Origin: Toxorhynchites rutilus septentrionalis
Lineage: Eukaryota > Arthropoda > Insecta > Diptera > Culicidae
Direction: 5' to 3'
NCBI RefSeq assembly: GCF_029784135.1
Contig: NC_073746.1
Span: 58,130,097 to 58,194,096, forward strand
Length of the DNA stretch: 64,000 nucleotides
The notes under the pieces were generated by a model, which was given only the letters and a program-made list of their open reading frames with translations, was not told the origin of the DNA and did not search any database. Both the position numbers and the translations under genes were made by a program. Below are positions 44,330-56,439 of this stretch, piece after piece (within the stretch, counting starts at the first letter, position 1; each line of letters starts with the position of its first letter).

Positions 44330-47300
44330 ACGAGAAATGTTTCTATGATGATATGGCACCTCTCCCTTCTCTGGAATGAAGAATAATACACATATTCCAA
44401 CCAAACATGACAATTGAATATTATCTATATCAAACATTTCTTCCATGTAACGGAGAAGCATGTTATTTGCAAGTGGATGAAAAATCTTGCACGAGAATTA
44501 TGTCTGAAAATAATCTAATATTATAATGTCGAGTTTTGGTAGAAGTACTGAAATTTTATAGTAAAAAATAATTGCAAAAAAAGTAGTTACACCATTAGTT
44601 TTGTGAAAAAAAACTTACCAAAAAACGGGTTTATATAAAAAAATCACAAATTTGTCAGTGTTTCTGAACACAACATTGTACGCTATTTTATATGTGTGAG
44701 TAATTCTCGTGTACAATACAAACAAATATAGCTTACCTGTAGTATATGTCAAACCACGTTGAATTCAAACATCGATACATGCATACGGGATACATGAGAG
44801 AGAGAAACGAATTTATTTTGAGGGTAATCACTTCAATATGCATTGAAGTCCATTTGACGGGGAAGAATGAAATGAATTAGTCGAAACGTAGAGTGAAATA
44901 GCAACTAAACGGCCGAATGACTGTTGAGTCATGTTCACGGACAAACTGCTGGAAGAAGCCAAAACTCATTTCCAATTGAATACCAAGGCGAATTTCTTCA
45001 TAGTCCGCTGACTATCCTCAGTTGAATATGACTTTGCCGAGTCCTGATGTAAATATCAGATAGTTGTTGAGAAAATAATTCGAATTAATTTCAAACTAAA
45101 CAAACGTGATTAGTCGAGGGAAACATTTTCAATTTGCACAACAAATTAGTCAAACACTCCAATATGCGAGGAAGACAAAGTGAGGCTGTTCTCAAAACAG
45201 GTCACTTTGGGAACATTTCCAACAATGATTTATCATGTGGCGATAACAAATCATCTACATTCTCTTCGAATGGATTCGACCTAATACCTGCTAATCGATG
45301 CTAAAGAGGTTAAGCAGTAATGAGCTGAAATTCCCAACCGGAAACATCCTTCGACATCTCGAAACGGATCTCAGGTTTCATTGTTATTCAATCTGCTCTC
45401 CGGCGGGGAGAATCCTAACAGGAGAACACAATCCATCACTGGGAGGAGGAAATTGCTTTCACCGGTTAGACTCCATCTAATATTCAAAGTAGCTTGCCAC
45501 CGCATGGTAACCAATTCTTGCCCTTTCCGAGCCCAAACAGAAAGCAATTATCCGTCACTTGACGTGACAACAAACATAATGCTTCCTCACGTTCCTCCCT
45601 TCGCAGCTCGCAGTTTGTCATGCGCTACGCACACGATTGCGTCAGATAATGAATCGCTGTGTCTCTCTCTCGGCTCTTGCCTACAAATTGGGTTTTTGTG
45701 CGAGTCGAGTTTTCACGGTAACCTAGCATGAACGTATCCGTGAGAGGGGGGGGGGGGGGGGGGTACTGTGAAACGAGGGAGCCATGAGGAAATTGCTTTG
45801 ATGAACTGCGAGGACAGAAAGTGCACAACACGATGCGACACACCCACGCACATATATTTTCGGGAAACCCCCTAGGGAATATTATCACAAAGGACGATTC
45901 CGTGAATTAGCAGCATTCGCTTTGATCTACGAGGAAATCATGCCGGACCCGAATGACGTACACACAACACGTTGAGAGAGCTTGGGTGCAGAAATATAGC
46001 TTCTTGTGCAGCAAAAATGTGTGATTGAATCGGAACGGTTTTTTTTGCGGGATATTTCGCAAATATGTAGGAAGTTTTTTTGTTGTTGATGAGTGGAATG
46101 TTGCTACTTTGTAACTGTGTGATACATCATGTCATATAGGGAAACGTGAAAGTGGCATTTGAATTGTGCTTTTTTCCTCCATTGCATTGCCGTGACTCAA
46201 TTTGCACGTGCGATTTAGCATCGAAAGCGGTTTGCACACTTGCTGCCCAAATTGCATTGCCATTCCGAATGCCGGACTGTGTGTCCTTCTTTGATTAGAG
46301 CGAATGCAGTTTTAATTTGGGATCGCTCAATGTAGGCTGTTGTCCCAACACACCCACAGCATCCGTATGTCGGCTTGTTGGATGGAGGATGCAGTTGAGA
46401 ACAACGAAATGAATTTGGTGGTTCCATTTGATTGGTGTGTGATCGTTTGTCAATTATTCGTGCAAGTTTCGCCACCAAATGGCAATACGAACGACGAGTC
46501 AGCTCGGTTTGTGATTAAAATCCAATGTTCCGAGTACGAGTACGAGAGTCGCACACTTGTGTACGGAAATATGCAAATGTGAGCCCTTCTATCTCCCTGA
46601 TAAGCGGAACAATCAACCAGAGGACGTGTTTATCGCTTGTTTTAGCCGATCGAAAAGGTGTAACTCGAGTGGAGATGGACGTGTGAGTGTGGGAAATTGT
46701 TGCGTTTGTCCCAATTTTGATTCGATATCGCTTCCGATGGACGTGCGATTTAAGATGCATTTTTTATATTATTTTCATTAATTACCGTGTGTGCGTGCAG
46801 AATAACGCCTCTATTGTGCTCTTCAGTTATCAAACTAGCGACCATTCAAGAGGGGCATCGTTTCAAAAAACAACTCTCACAAAGGTATTAAAATTTGCTC
46901 GGGAATCGTTTGCCGATAGGCAGGAATCCTAAATCACGAGAAATCGGAAGCCAGAACCCGCAGAGACGACAAAAAGAGTGACCCACGTTAAGTTGTTCAA
47001 GTTGGTCGCTAAAAGCTGGAATGACATCTACAACTGAGCATCGAGCTAAAACGAGCCGGACTGCCTATTTATAAGATGGCAGTAACTCCAAATCGCAACG
47101 ATAAACAAAACAAGACAACTGATTACCTTGGATTGGGTTGTTGGGATTGGATAGTTTAAATAAGATAGAAATCTATATCTAGACAGATTTGAAGTTTCTT
47201 CCTGAGCAAATGTTTTGTAAGGCAAATGGAAGGGGAGGGTACAGAAGCTGGTGTCAGCAGTTTCGGATTCGATCTACTGGAAACATACCTTAATATTTTT

Positions 47301-47675
47301 TTGTTATACTAACTGAGTTCCAAAAAGAATTCTTGTTTGTAGTTCCCAAGCACTCTCCCCAATTTTTTTTACAGATCTTACAGATCACCTTTTTCCAGAA
47401 GAAAGAGGATGTTGAAAAAGCCGGATCGGCCTTATCCGACGGTCACGGAGTACCGCACGATGTGTAAAACCATGAGTTTAAAAACAATAATGAAAAAAAA
47501 AGTTTTCGAAGTGAACAGAATTGAAAAATTATGTATTCAATTCAAGTTGTTTTTAAAAATGTCAACCTGAGGTTTTTTTTTCATTTTTTTTAAATCCATC
47601 TACAAATTATAAAATTCATTAACCCATAAACCATATGACAAGATTTATAAAAAAAATAAACGAGTCATCCTTTAA
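44330..47675. other. no gene recognised; 18-G run at 45746-45763
   Basis: This is mixed sequence with several short open frames, none convincing. A pure run of 18 G lies at 45746-45763. The stretch 45300-46950 is less AT-rich and less repetitive than its surroundings and could hold regulatory or non-coding RNA sequence, but nothing supports a specific call. Confidence 0.3.
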
Positions 47676-47680
47676 TTATA

Positions 47681-48211
47681 CGAGGGCAGTCCGATAAGTA
47701 CCCAGCCTACAAAAAAAAAACAAAAATTTCGGAAAAGTCTCGATTTATTTCTCAACATAGTCTCCTTTTAGCTCGATACACTTGACTCAGCGATGCTCCA
47801 ACTTCTTTAATCGATCTGAAAATTACGTTTTCTCGAGGTCTGCAAAGTAGGCCTCTGTGGCGGCGATGACCTCCTCATTCAACTCAAATTTCTGTCCGAC
47901 AAGTGCCTTTTTCTAGTTTGGAAACAAAAAAAAAGTCGCATTGGGCCAAATTTTCAGAATACGTTAGATGGGGCAGCAGTTCGTAGTGCAATTCGACCAA
48001 TTTGGCCGTGGGGACGACAGAATTTCCATTTTTTTCCATTTTTCTAAAATCCGCGGACACCCCCGCTTCCACACACGGTCAAAACAAAACTACGAGTTCG
48101 ATTCGGCTGAAGTTTTGACAGTATCCGTTTACGAGAATGTACTACACGATATATAATCTCTCTTGCGATACTGACACCATCGGGCGATAATTACTTATCG
48201 GACCGCCCTCG
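47681..48211 (-). mobile_element. deleted mariner element, 531 bp
   Basis: The ends CGAGGGCAGTCCGATAAGTA (47681-47700) and, inward from 48211, CGAGGGCGGTCCGATAAGTA differ at one site and are flanked by TA. The interior on the minus strand still reads LLPHLTYSENLAQCDFFFVS, a decayed form of the mariner third-catalytic region. It is therefore an internally deleted mariner, not a MITE of unknown origin. Confidence 0.85.
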
Positions 48212-48343
48212 TATAAGCTAAAAATAAGTAGAATACACGCAACTATATTTAACCTTCCCCTTACAATAAATAATACATAGTCGCTTAACAAGTTTTGCTA
48301 GCTTTTATTATTTGGTTTGTTTTTGATAAACATTCTCGAAAAT

Positions 48344-48720
48344 TAATCGGCTTTATTTCCGTTTCCACTTCACGGCGAAAAAGAAATGAACGGCACGCAA
48401 TTGAACTACCTACGTTTTACGAGTTAGTGAAGCGTCAAAGATAATAGTGGGTTTTCAGGCAGAATGAACACATATCAAATAGAAATTATGAATGAAAATT
48501 AACTTCTTCTTAGTGTTTAATGTGAATGGAAAACTTTGTTTTCTTCATGTGGTAAGATAATCTCTTACAAAAAATGTTCTTCGGAATAATTTTATATTAT
48601 AATGATGAGTTTTAGGGGAAAACTAATTTCTTATCCAAATGTCGACACCGTACCGTTGTCATCGCAGATACACTTCATTTCGTTCACACCGTGAAGTGGA
48701 AACGGGAATTAAGCCGAATA
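48344..48720. mobile_element. MITE of about 375 bp with CACTTCACGG termini
   Basis: The left end TTAATCGGCTTTATTTCCGT and the right end, inward, TATTCGGCTTAATTCCCGT are followed in both by TTCCACTTCACGG and then GAAATGAA. The interior (AAAATTAACTTCTTCTTAGT; TTTTATATTATAATGATGAG) resembles 14880-15060. Non-coding. The exact outer limits and target duplication are unclear. Confidence 0.7.
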
Positions 48721-48724
48721 TCTT

Positions 48725-50820
48725 CGATATTCTGATTGTGTGCTTCTATTTCATGATTGCTTAAATTTTGATTCAATTAGCACCTATATAAATTGCTGAA
48801 AAAATGTTTTAGGTTAATGTTGGCTGTTTTTTTGTCAGTCCTGATCACAGTTGAGCATTATATAGTAATTATATTCTTTACGGAATGGAACTGTTTCCCA
48901 AATATTTCCCGAACAAGCATCTGTCAAAAACTTCAACAATTTACCGCTAGATTAAGTGATCCAATCTAAGACATGAATGTTATTTTTAGGTAGGATTCTT
49001 TTCTGATTCTCCACCATTTTTCCAACATTTGACGGTGATGCGGAAACTCGGGTGGCACAACAAAGCTGTACTGCCATCAACCGGATCAACCGGGGAATTT
49101 CCGATTCAAAGCGAACCTTATTTAAAATTTAATGAGAAAATCATTGTCGGTCTCGTCTCGTCTCTGATGTCGTCTGCTGGCTGGCATTCCGATTTCCGTT
49201 CCCATGTGGCGGGCGGGCGGTCGGGCGAGAAAGCGGCGGCAAACTGCAATCAATCAATCAATCAAGCCGGATTTCGGGTGGGAAAAGTGATTTTCCGTTT
49301 CGTACACTCACACCATGCTCATCATGCTCCTCTGTATGTTCGCAGGCCTGGAAAGTTTCCGTATTCGCGCGCACTGATCCAGTGCTCCACAGTGCCACCG
49401 GAGTAAAATGAAAATCACTTCCATATGCGTATTCAGCCGGCAGAGATAGGGTCGGGCCCTGTGTTCGAAAAGAGACTTTATTGCGGAGTCCCAGAGGAGC
49501 ACCAGAGATCCGACCGAACAAGAGCGGAAGACAAAATGTTTCATTAGCTATCTCCTGCGAGCCTCAGCAGTATGACGTGGCGTGGTGCGCGGGTTGATGG
49601 AGTGAGCTTTAAGGGTTGATTAGTAGCATGGCTTATGGACTATAATTTCTAGAGTGGGTTTATGGATGTTTTTGTGTGTATGTTACGTCCCCGAAGAGAA
49701 GCTACGATGGGAAAACAAACGAGAAAGGATTAGAGGAAATAACAATCGAAACCGAAAATGGATGACTGCACAGAGGAGTTTTCCTTGAGGTTCGTTGCAT
49801 GCATCAACACATTGAATGGCCCCAAACGAGTGTTGCTGAGGGATTAAAGCGAACATTAGATAAGTGTTGGTTCGGTAATCCGAGTTCGAAGAAACTTTAA
49901 TTCGTGTTCAGAGTGCAGTTGTTTTGTTCATTTCGTTATCCTGCATAATCCGATCAATAATTGAAATAACACTAACTAATGGTTGAAGCAATTTATATCT
50001 AATGGTTGGACAAGCATTATTCCGCATCGCCTCCATCACTGTTCCTGTTTTCAGAGTGGACCAATCGACCAGATAATAATAAACTTCCAGAGACGTCCAT
50101 TCCAGGCAAGGTAACGTTTCACCCCAACACGCTACTGCATTGCCCTGTAATGAATGGGCTTCAATTACAAAATGCTCCTAATACTGGCTATCCTGATCTG
50201 GTTTTTGTTGTTTTATCCGACAATCGGGGAACAACAGACGATGGGCTGACGTGGGCAGCTTCTTGTCCAAATCCGTCCGGGTGCCGGGTTACGTTATCGG
50301 TTGCGCTGTGAAATTTCTCGGAAAAGATACAAACAAAACAAAAAGTGCGGCCTAATAGGTACTACATGGACCCGGTACATGTCCCGTAACATACACCGAA
50401 ATACGATAGAGCGAGGGCTTACTGGCTTGCGGACAATATGATGTCCTTTTATGTTGTCTCATGTACTACCCGGACCATATTTCGGTAAAAATGATTCGCA
50501 AAAACAGAAACCCAACCTGAGAGAGAGCCAGGGTTATCCCCTGATGGCTGGTTGGTGCGTGATTGGGCCATTGTGAGTGGGGTGGGGTGGCGATATGGGA
50601 ACCGGGAACCATGGTTTACATTTAACGAAATTTTGTGGTAACATCAGCAAAATTCTCCCCTCGGAAAGGGGGCATGAGGTATACTTTATGGAGGACTGAA
50701 CAAACTCAAGTTCTATTTAGGAGGACATTCATATGCATTTAAATGGTTTTCGCTGGTTGTGAAGAACCCGTCTGAGCGACACAGAGCAAGCGAGAAACAT
50801 CTTTGGAGCATCGCTGCACT
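48725..50820. other. no gene recognised, partly GC-richer
   Basis: 49000-50350 is richer in G+C than most of the window and largely free of recognised transposons. It holds a short (CAAT) run at 49248-49262. Frames of up to 125 codons exist on the plus strand (49029-49406), but no motif or splice context supports them. Confidence 0.3.
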
Positions 50821-50824
50821 CATA

Positions 50825-52094
50825 AAGGGTGTTTCACATCAAATTGCATCACGGAAAAAACGCTGTAGAAATTCGCCCAGTAGATAAAAACTATTAAACA
50901 ACTTTTGGCATTTTCTTTTTGTTCATACTTCGAGCCCAAGCCCGTATGCTCGCACCTTCCTCTTTACCCCGTCCATAAGGTTCTGTACAGCGTCAGGTTG
51001 TAGTTTTTTTTGAACAGAAATCCATTTTCTCTTGAAGTCCGCCTCCGATTTGACAACTTTTGGGTTCTTCCGGAGGGCCTGCTTCATAATCGCCCAATAT
51101 TTTTCTATTGAGCGAAGCTCCGGCGCGTTGGGCGAGTTCATTTCCTTTGGCACGAAGGTGACCCCGTTGGCTTCGTACCACTCCAACACGTCCTTTGAAT
51201 AGTGGCACGAAACGAGATCCGGCCAGAAGATGGTCGGGCCCTCGTGCTGCTTCAATAGTGGTAGTAAGCGCTTCTGTAGGTACTCCTTAAGGTAAACCTG
51301 CCCGTTTACCGTGCCGGTCATCACGAAGGGGGCGCTCCGCTTTCCGCAAGAGCAGATCGCTTGCCACACCATGTACTTTTTGGCAAACTTGGATAGTTTC
51401 TGCTTGCGAATCTCCTCCGGAACGCTGAATTTGTCCTCTGCGGAGAAGAACAACATGCCCGGCAGCTGACGAAAGTCCGCTTTGACGTAGGTTTCGTCGT
51501 CCATTACCAGGCAATGCGGCTTCGTCAGCATTTCGGTGTACAGCTTCCGGGCTCGCGTCTTCCCCACCATGTTTTGCCTTTCGTCGCGGTTAGGAGCCTT
51601 CTGAACCTTGTATGTACGCAGGCCCCCCCCCCGCTGCTTGGTCCGCTGGACGAATGAACTTGACAAATTCAGCTTATTGGCGACATCCCGGACCGAACTT
51701 CTCGGATCACGTCTAAACTGCTTAACTACGCGCTTGTTATCTTTTTCACTGACGGAGCATCCTTTTTTGCCGTTCTTCACCTTCCGGTCGATGGTTAGGT
51801 TCTCGAAGTATCGTTTTAGTACTCTGCTGACCGTGGATTGGACGATTCCCAGCATCTTACCGATGTCCCGATGTGACAACTCCGGATTCTCGAAATGAGT
51901 GCACAGGATTAATTCACGACGCTCTTTTTCGTTCGACGACATTTTTCCAAATTTACGAAAAATTGACAGTGAAGCATGGCCAATGTGATCTATACACTCT
52001 TATCTGATTATAAGCGAAAGCTGAAGATATAATTCCTAAAAATTAAATTTCTACAGCGTTTTTTCCGTGATGCAATTTGATGTGACACACCCTT
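50825..52094 (-). mobile_element. ITmD37E-type (DD37E) transposon, complete
   Basis: This is a 1,270-bp element. The inverted repeats at 50825-50873 and 52046-52094 are 49 bp with one mismatch. They start AAGGGTGTTTCACATCAAAT on the left and AAGGGTGTGTCACATCAAAT on the right, read inward. TA flanks both sides (50823-50824 and 52095-52096). It contains a single uninterrupted transposase gene. Complete ends and an open frame suggest a young, possibly still mobile copy. Confidence 0.95.
50923..51942 (-). CDS. DD37E transposase (ITmD37E family), intact 339 aa
   Basis: This is the transposase of the enclosing element. It binds the terminal repeats and catalyses cut-and-paste movement at TA sites. 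From ATG at 51942 it is open to the stop at 50923-50925. An N-terminal paired helix-turn-helix region spans about residues 8-105 (SHRDIGKMLGIVQSTVSRVL; DVANKLNLSSSFVQRTKQR). The catalytic triad is Asp148 or 149 in CLVMDDETYVK, Asp242 in FWPDLVSCHYSKD and Glu280 in LRSIEKYWAIMKQ, with 37 residues between the last two. Length is normal for the family. The only oddity is a run of Gly codons at about 105-107, made by a C9 homopolymer on the plus strand (51627-51635), a likely site for length variation. No stop or frameshift was seen. Confidence 0.95.
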   Translation of the reverse strand: MSSNEKERRELILCTHFENPELSHRDIGKMLGIVQSTVSRVLKRYFENLTIDRKVKNGKKGCSVSEKDNKRVVKQFRRDPRSSVRDVANKLNLSSSFVQRTKQRGGGLRTYKVQKAPNRDERQNMVGKTRARKLYTEMLTKPHCLVMDDETYVKADFRQLPGMLFFSAEDKFSVPEEIRKQKLSKFAKKYMVWQAICSCGKRSAPFVMTGTVNGQVYLKEYLQKRLLPLLKQHEGPTIFWPDLVSCHYSKDVLEWYEANGVTFVPKEMNSPNAPELRSIEKYWAIMKQALRKNPKVVKSEADFKRKWISVQKKLQPDAVQNLMDGVKRKVRAYGLGLEV

Positions 52095-52267
52095 TAGTGT
52101 GCAATAATTCCAGTGAGGGATCCCCAGAGGCACAAAGTGGATGGATCTAGTCCTTGTGATAGAATAAGCACTCTGGTTGTCGGGCTTTATTATGTTTGAT
52201 TTGGTATGCTTTGTGGATGGTTTAATATGCTTCATCTGGGAATGTGTTTTGGCAAGATTTATGAAGC

Positions 52268-52420
52268 TTTTTTTTTTTTTTTTTTTCTGTATTATAGTGA
52301 CTTTCAACGCTTCTGGCTGGTTCGTCACTTTTACCTTCCATTTTGGAAGAATGTCGGGAGTGAGAATTGAACTCGTGATCTTGAGCGTGAGAAGTATGGA
52401 TGTTACCTCCACGCCTATTA
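52268..52420 (-). mobile_element. SINE family B (Feilai-like), with poly(A) tail
   Basis: On the minus strand it starts near GGCGTGGAGGTAACATCC, has box B GAGTTCAATTCTC, the body ACATTCTTCCAAAATGGAAG and GTGACGAACCAGCC, then CACTATAATACAG and 20 A (a T run at 52268-52287). The box A half is shortened compared with 17846. The long tail suggests a fairly recent insertion. Confidence 0.85.
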
Positions 52421-52855
52421 GCACCAGACTGTTGGATGTTTTCTCCTGTTGGAAATTTCGTTGCACCATAGCCCAAACACAGCTTTCGGTAGCATCCTCC
52501 GTATTGCAATGCAAATTAAAAAAAATACGAGGGATACACAAAGCATTTGTCGAACGGAGTGAAAAACGCAACAGGGATTGTTTACATGTTTACAGAAAAT
52601 AATTACTGGTATGAAACTTATTCTCCCCGATAAGAAGGAAACCTGAGGGTCATTGAATGTCTGCAAACGGAATCCAGTCCCTTCATCCTGTATTTGTTCG
52701 GTTATCACATTTCACAGCACGAGCAGAGGAGGTAGCGCCTGGAAGAATAAATCTTCAAAGACGTTTGTTTTAAATCACTTTCGCGCAAACTTTCAACCCC
52801 AGATAAGATACGGGAAAAGGAACGATTTTTATTTGTTTTGAAATGATCGCATTTT

Positions 52856-52859
<4 letters not shown>

Positions 52860-52891
<32 letters not shown>
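52860..52891. repeat. (CA)16 microsatellite
   Basis: A perfect CA dinucleotide repeat of 32 bp. Confidence 0.98.
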
Positions 52892-52893
<2 letters not shown>

Positions 52894-52899
52894 GGCAGA

Positions 52900-53440
52900 C
52901 GTTGACTGGGTGTTTGCACAGTGGAGAATTGATTGAAACAAGCTGCAGAAGATAAAGAGCATTCGTGTTAGGTAGCTTTGCTGGAAATGGCACGTGCCAA
53001 AGTAGAATCGTTCAGAGGCCTGTGTTGGTTGTCATTTCGACTTACTATGAATTTCGTTTCAAATGTCGTAACTTGACTTTGATTTCATAAGGGAATTTCT
53101 GTGTTGTTGGAGCCAGGGAAAGTTGTAAAACAGATTTGTCACGTCAGAACCAGTACAAAGTAAATCGAACGTAAGTAATGAAGTATGAGATCATACCGTT
53201 GTGTGAAATGTGAACTTATTTTAAGAATCGAGAAAATAAGAAAATCTGCAAAATTTAGTCTGGGACAATCTGAAAAAAAAACAGGAAGTGGGTTATATCT
53301 ATAGTATAACCGCAAGGGTGACGTAGGACTATCGTTGATTTAGAGATCATTTGTTTTAAGTTGAATCTGAATTCATTCTGAATGAATGAATATTTGGGAG
53401 ACTTCGAAAACGAGAGCGTTACGTTGGAGGCACAAGGTTT
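52900..53440. other. no feature recognised
   Basis: AT-rich sequence between the CA repeat and the tandem-copy cluster. A GTGACGTAGGACTATCG motif at 53319-53335 belongs to the dispersed GACGTAGGAC class. Confidence 0.4.
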
Positions 53441-55025
53441 TATGCATCCAATATTGGATACGGAAATATCCTACTGATGGGGAAGAATAATCTTCAGAAG
53501 CTATCCTGTTAATTGCGATTGATTGAAAAATCACAAAACCAAATGTATTTGGTCACAGTGTTACGTGGATAGAAAACATTAAAATAATTTTTTTCACATG
53601 AATGTAATTTTAAATTCCCAGAGGAACTGGCAGATTATTTTCAGTAACGATTAGATATTTCCACATTTTCCTCGATACTGGAACTGGCAGATTATTTTCC
53701 GGATCTTTCTCGATGCTGAATGGCATCCAAACGGAAAGAATTCCGTGCGTGTATATGTGTGTGTAGCGGTTACTTCGATAGTCACCTTCTCTTCTCCTGA
53801 AGGATCGGCTTCTCTGTGCTCCCTCACAGTTTCAAACAAACTGCTTGCGTTTCAGGGCAGATCTCGATCCTTCGCCGTCCAGCACCCTCAGCAACGATGT
53901 TGTCTTGTCGATGTCCTCACGAAAAATGAATGCATTTCACCACCAGAATAGTGGTTTATGCTAACTCGATAACCATCTGTTAATAGCACTTGATTGAAAA
54001 ATATTTGGTCACAGTGTTACATGGATAGAAAACATTAAAATAAACTCTTTCACATGAATGTTTTTTTTAAATTCCCAGAGGAACTGGCAGATTATTTTCA
54101 GTAACGATTAGATATTTCCACATTTTCCTCGATACTGGAACTGGCAGATTATTTTCCGGATCTTTCTCGATGCTGAATGGCATCCAAACGGAAAGAATTC
54201 CGTGCGTGTATATGTGTGTGTAGCGGTTACTTCGATGGTCACCTTCTCTTCTCCTGAAGGATCGGCTTCTCTGTGCTCCCTCACAGTTTCAAACAAACTG
54301 CTTGCGTTTCAGGGCAGATCTCGATCCTTCGCCGTCCAGCACCCTCAGCAACGATGTTGTCTTGTCGATGTCCTCACGAAAACTGAATGCGTCTCACCAC
54401 CAGAATATCGCTTAAGTATGCTTCTTGTGCGTGATTGAATCGAGAGAAGGCGTGGTTTACGATGGCAATTTGGAAGGCAAACTAGAGGGGAATGAACTCT
54501 CTGAGCTCGGAACATTCGGCGACTGAGCAATAATCGATTGTGGGCGCATACAATATTGGTTACGGAAATATCCTACTGATGGGGAAGAATAATCTTCAGA
54601 AACTATCCTGTTAATTGCGATTGATTGAAAAAATCACAAAACCAAATGTATTTGGTCACAGAGTTACATGGATAGAAAACATTCAAATAAACTCTTTCAC
54701 ATGAATGTATTTTTAAATTCCCAGAGGAACTGGCAGATTATTTTCAGTAACGATTAGATATTTCCACATTTTCCTCGATACTGGAAGCCCACTAGTGGTT
54801 AATGATAACTCGATAACCGTCTGTTAATAGCACTTGATTGAAACATATTTGGTCACAGTGTTACATGGATAGAAAACATTTAAATAAACTCTTTCACATG
54901 AATGCATTTTTAAATTTCCAGAGGAACTGGCAGATTATTTTCCGGATCTTTCTCGATGCTGAATGGCATTCAAACGGAAAGAATTCCGCACGTGTATGTG
55001 TGTGTGTGTAGCGGCTGCTTCGAGA
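53441..55025. repeat. cluster of four partial tandem copies
   Basis: A block beginning TTTGGTCACAGTGTTAC, then TTCACATGAATG, CAGAGGAACTGGCAGATTAT and TTTCTCGATGCTGAATGGCA occurs four times, starting near 53550, 54006, 54648 and 54849. Copies 1 and 2 are also alike over a further 250 bp (53614-53930 against 54071-54387, offset 457 bp) with very few changes. Copies 3 and 4 are truncated. A leading block (CGGAAATATCCTACTGATGG) is at 53460 and 54560. This is a recent segmental amplification of a transposon-like unit. The peptide frames in it are not evidently real. Confidence 0.85.
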
Positions 55026-55029
55026 TCTT

Positions 55030-56430
55030 CCCGGGGAACCTTTGTGGCATCACTCTCCTCCTGATGGATTCCCTTCTGGCCTAAGGTGCACAAACAGGCT
55101 CTTGGTGACACCGTTCATCCGCGCTTTCATGATAAACGAAGAGCTTCACCACAACAGCGACAACATGCTCCAATCGCTGTTCAATTAGAACTGAGTGGAT
55201 TTCCGAGCGGCGCTCGCTTATATACCGATTGGTGATTTCAATAGCCTGTTTTGAAAGCAATTTTAAGACTATTGAAACAAGTTTTTGGATCAGAAAGTAA
55301 CAAGTATAGAACGCGTAGACATTTTATCTTTCGAATGAAGTGTTTATCATACCATTCCGTTCAGTTGTTGAGGAGCTATTAACGCTCAAAATCTCGGTCT
55401 CCGGCGTAACGCTTTCGTTTTCGAAACTTTGATTTTACACCCCGGTATAGAAATGAAAGACGTAGTCCTACGTCAAAAACTTCTTCTTCCGTACATTAAA
55501 GCAAGCTCACAATGGACCTGTAAAGATTTGGCCCGATTCGTTCAGTTGCCACTGCAGCGGAGGATTACTACAATATTATCGAGACAACGGGGTAAACTTC
55601 TTCTAGGAAGACATCAATTCTCCCAACTGTTCTCAACTCCGCCCAGAAATATTTGACAATTGAGAAATAGAAGTTGAAGAAGATTGGAAAGGTTACTCGA
55701 GAAGCGACAGGGATAAATAGATGATGGGTTAGCCAACAGAATATCCAAAATTTTATAAGTGGTATTCGAAATAAAGTTCGAGATTTCATAAAAAAAACAG
55801 AATGGGAATTTCTTTTAGTCAAAACACAGTCATTATAACTTAATATATTTTTTTTAAATTGGAATTGTTTCATTGTAGAGAAATATACTAATGATACAGA
55901 TAATATATAAGTAAAAATAAATATTTCAAGTTAAACGGTTTCATTGTGATTAAACTTAATAATAATACAGATAATGTACTAAAAGCTAAAAAAATAATTA
56001 GGCAAGTAGCAGTTAGTTATCACACCCCTTTCTTCAGGGCAGCCATACTCAACCTGCGACCCGCGGTTGCCAAGCACATTGCGGGTTGTTTCGGAAGATA
56101 TCAAACGAATTATAGCATATATTTTTTTATATGAAAACAACACATTAAAACACATTGATTAGTAAATACTTATCTGAAGTTTACATAAAAATAAATAAAT
56201 CTTGTTCATCTTTTATGATCTTACAAAGTTATACATCACTGCATATCTGAACATAAAATATAAGTGTGAACAAAAAGTGGTGCTTCTTTTTATATTGCGT
56301 TGTACGCAACACAGGACCTTTGGCAATTCTTCAGAGCCGAACTTCCGGTATTGTTTCTATGTACCTCCGGTCTCTATCCTAATTGAAGTTGAATTGCCTG
56401 AACGGACGTTCTTCTTCAGAAAATCCAAAT
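55030..56430. other. no gene recognised
   Basis: It contains an inverted copy of the CGAAAACGAAAGCGTTACG motif (55404-55425) followed by GTAGTCCTACGTCAAAAACT (55459-55478), both from dispersed repeats. On the minus strand CCAATCGGTATATAAG (55217-55232) resembles a CCAAT plus TATA promoter, but no gene follows it. Confidence 0.3.
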
Positions 56431-56439
56431 AATTGAGGG

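Noticed and set aside
53651..54296. Identical 62-codon frames at 53651-53839 and 54108-54296 as a duplicated gene
   Set aside because: Identity follows from the recent tandem duplication of the DNA itself; the short frame has no start context or similarity to support translation.
53441..55025. Direct repeats as a CRISPR array
   Set aside because: Units are long, unevenly spaced and lack unique spacers, and the window is eukaryotic. The simple 7/8-mer arrays have no spacers at all.
55217..55232. CCAAT plus TATATAAG on the minus strand as a promoter
   Set aside because: The two boxes are only 4 bp apart, the site lies next to repeat DNA and no coding frame follows.
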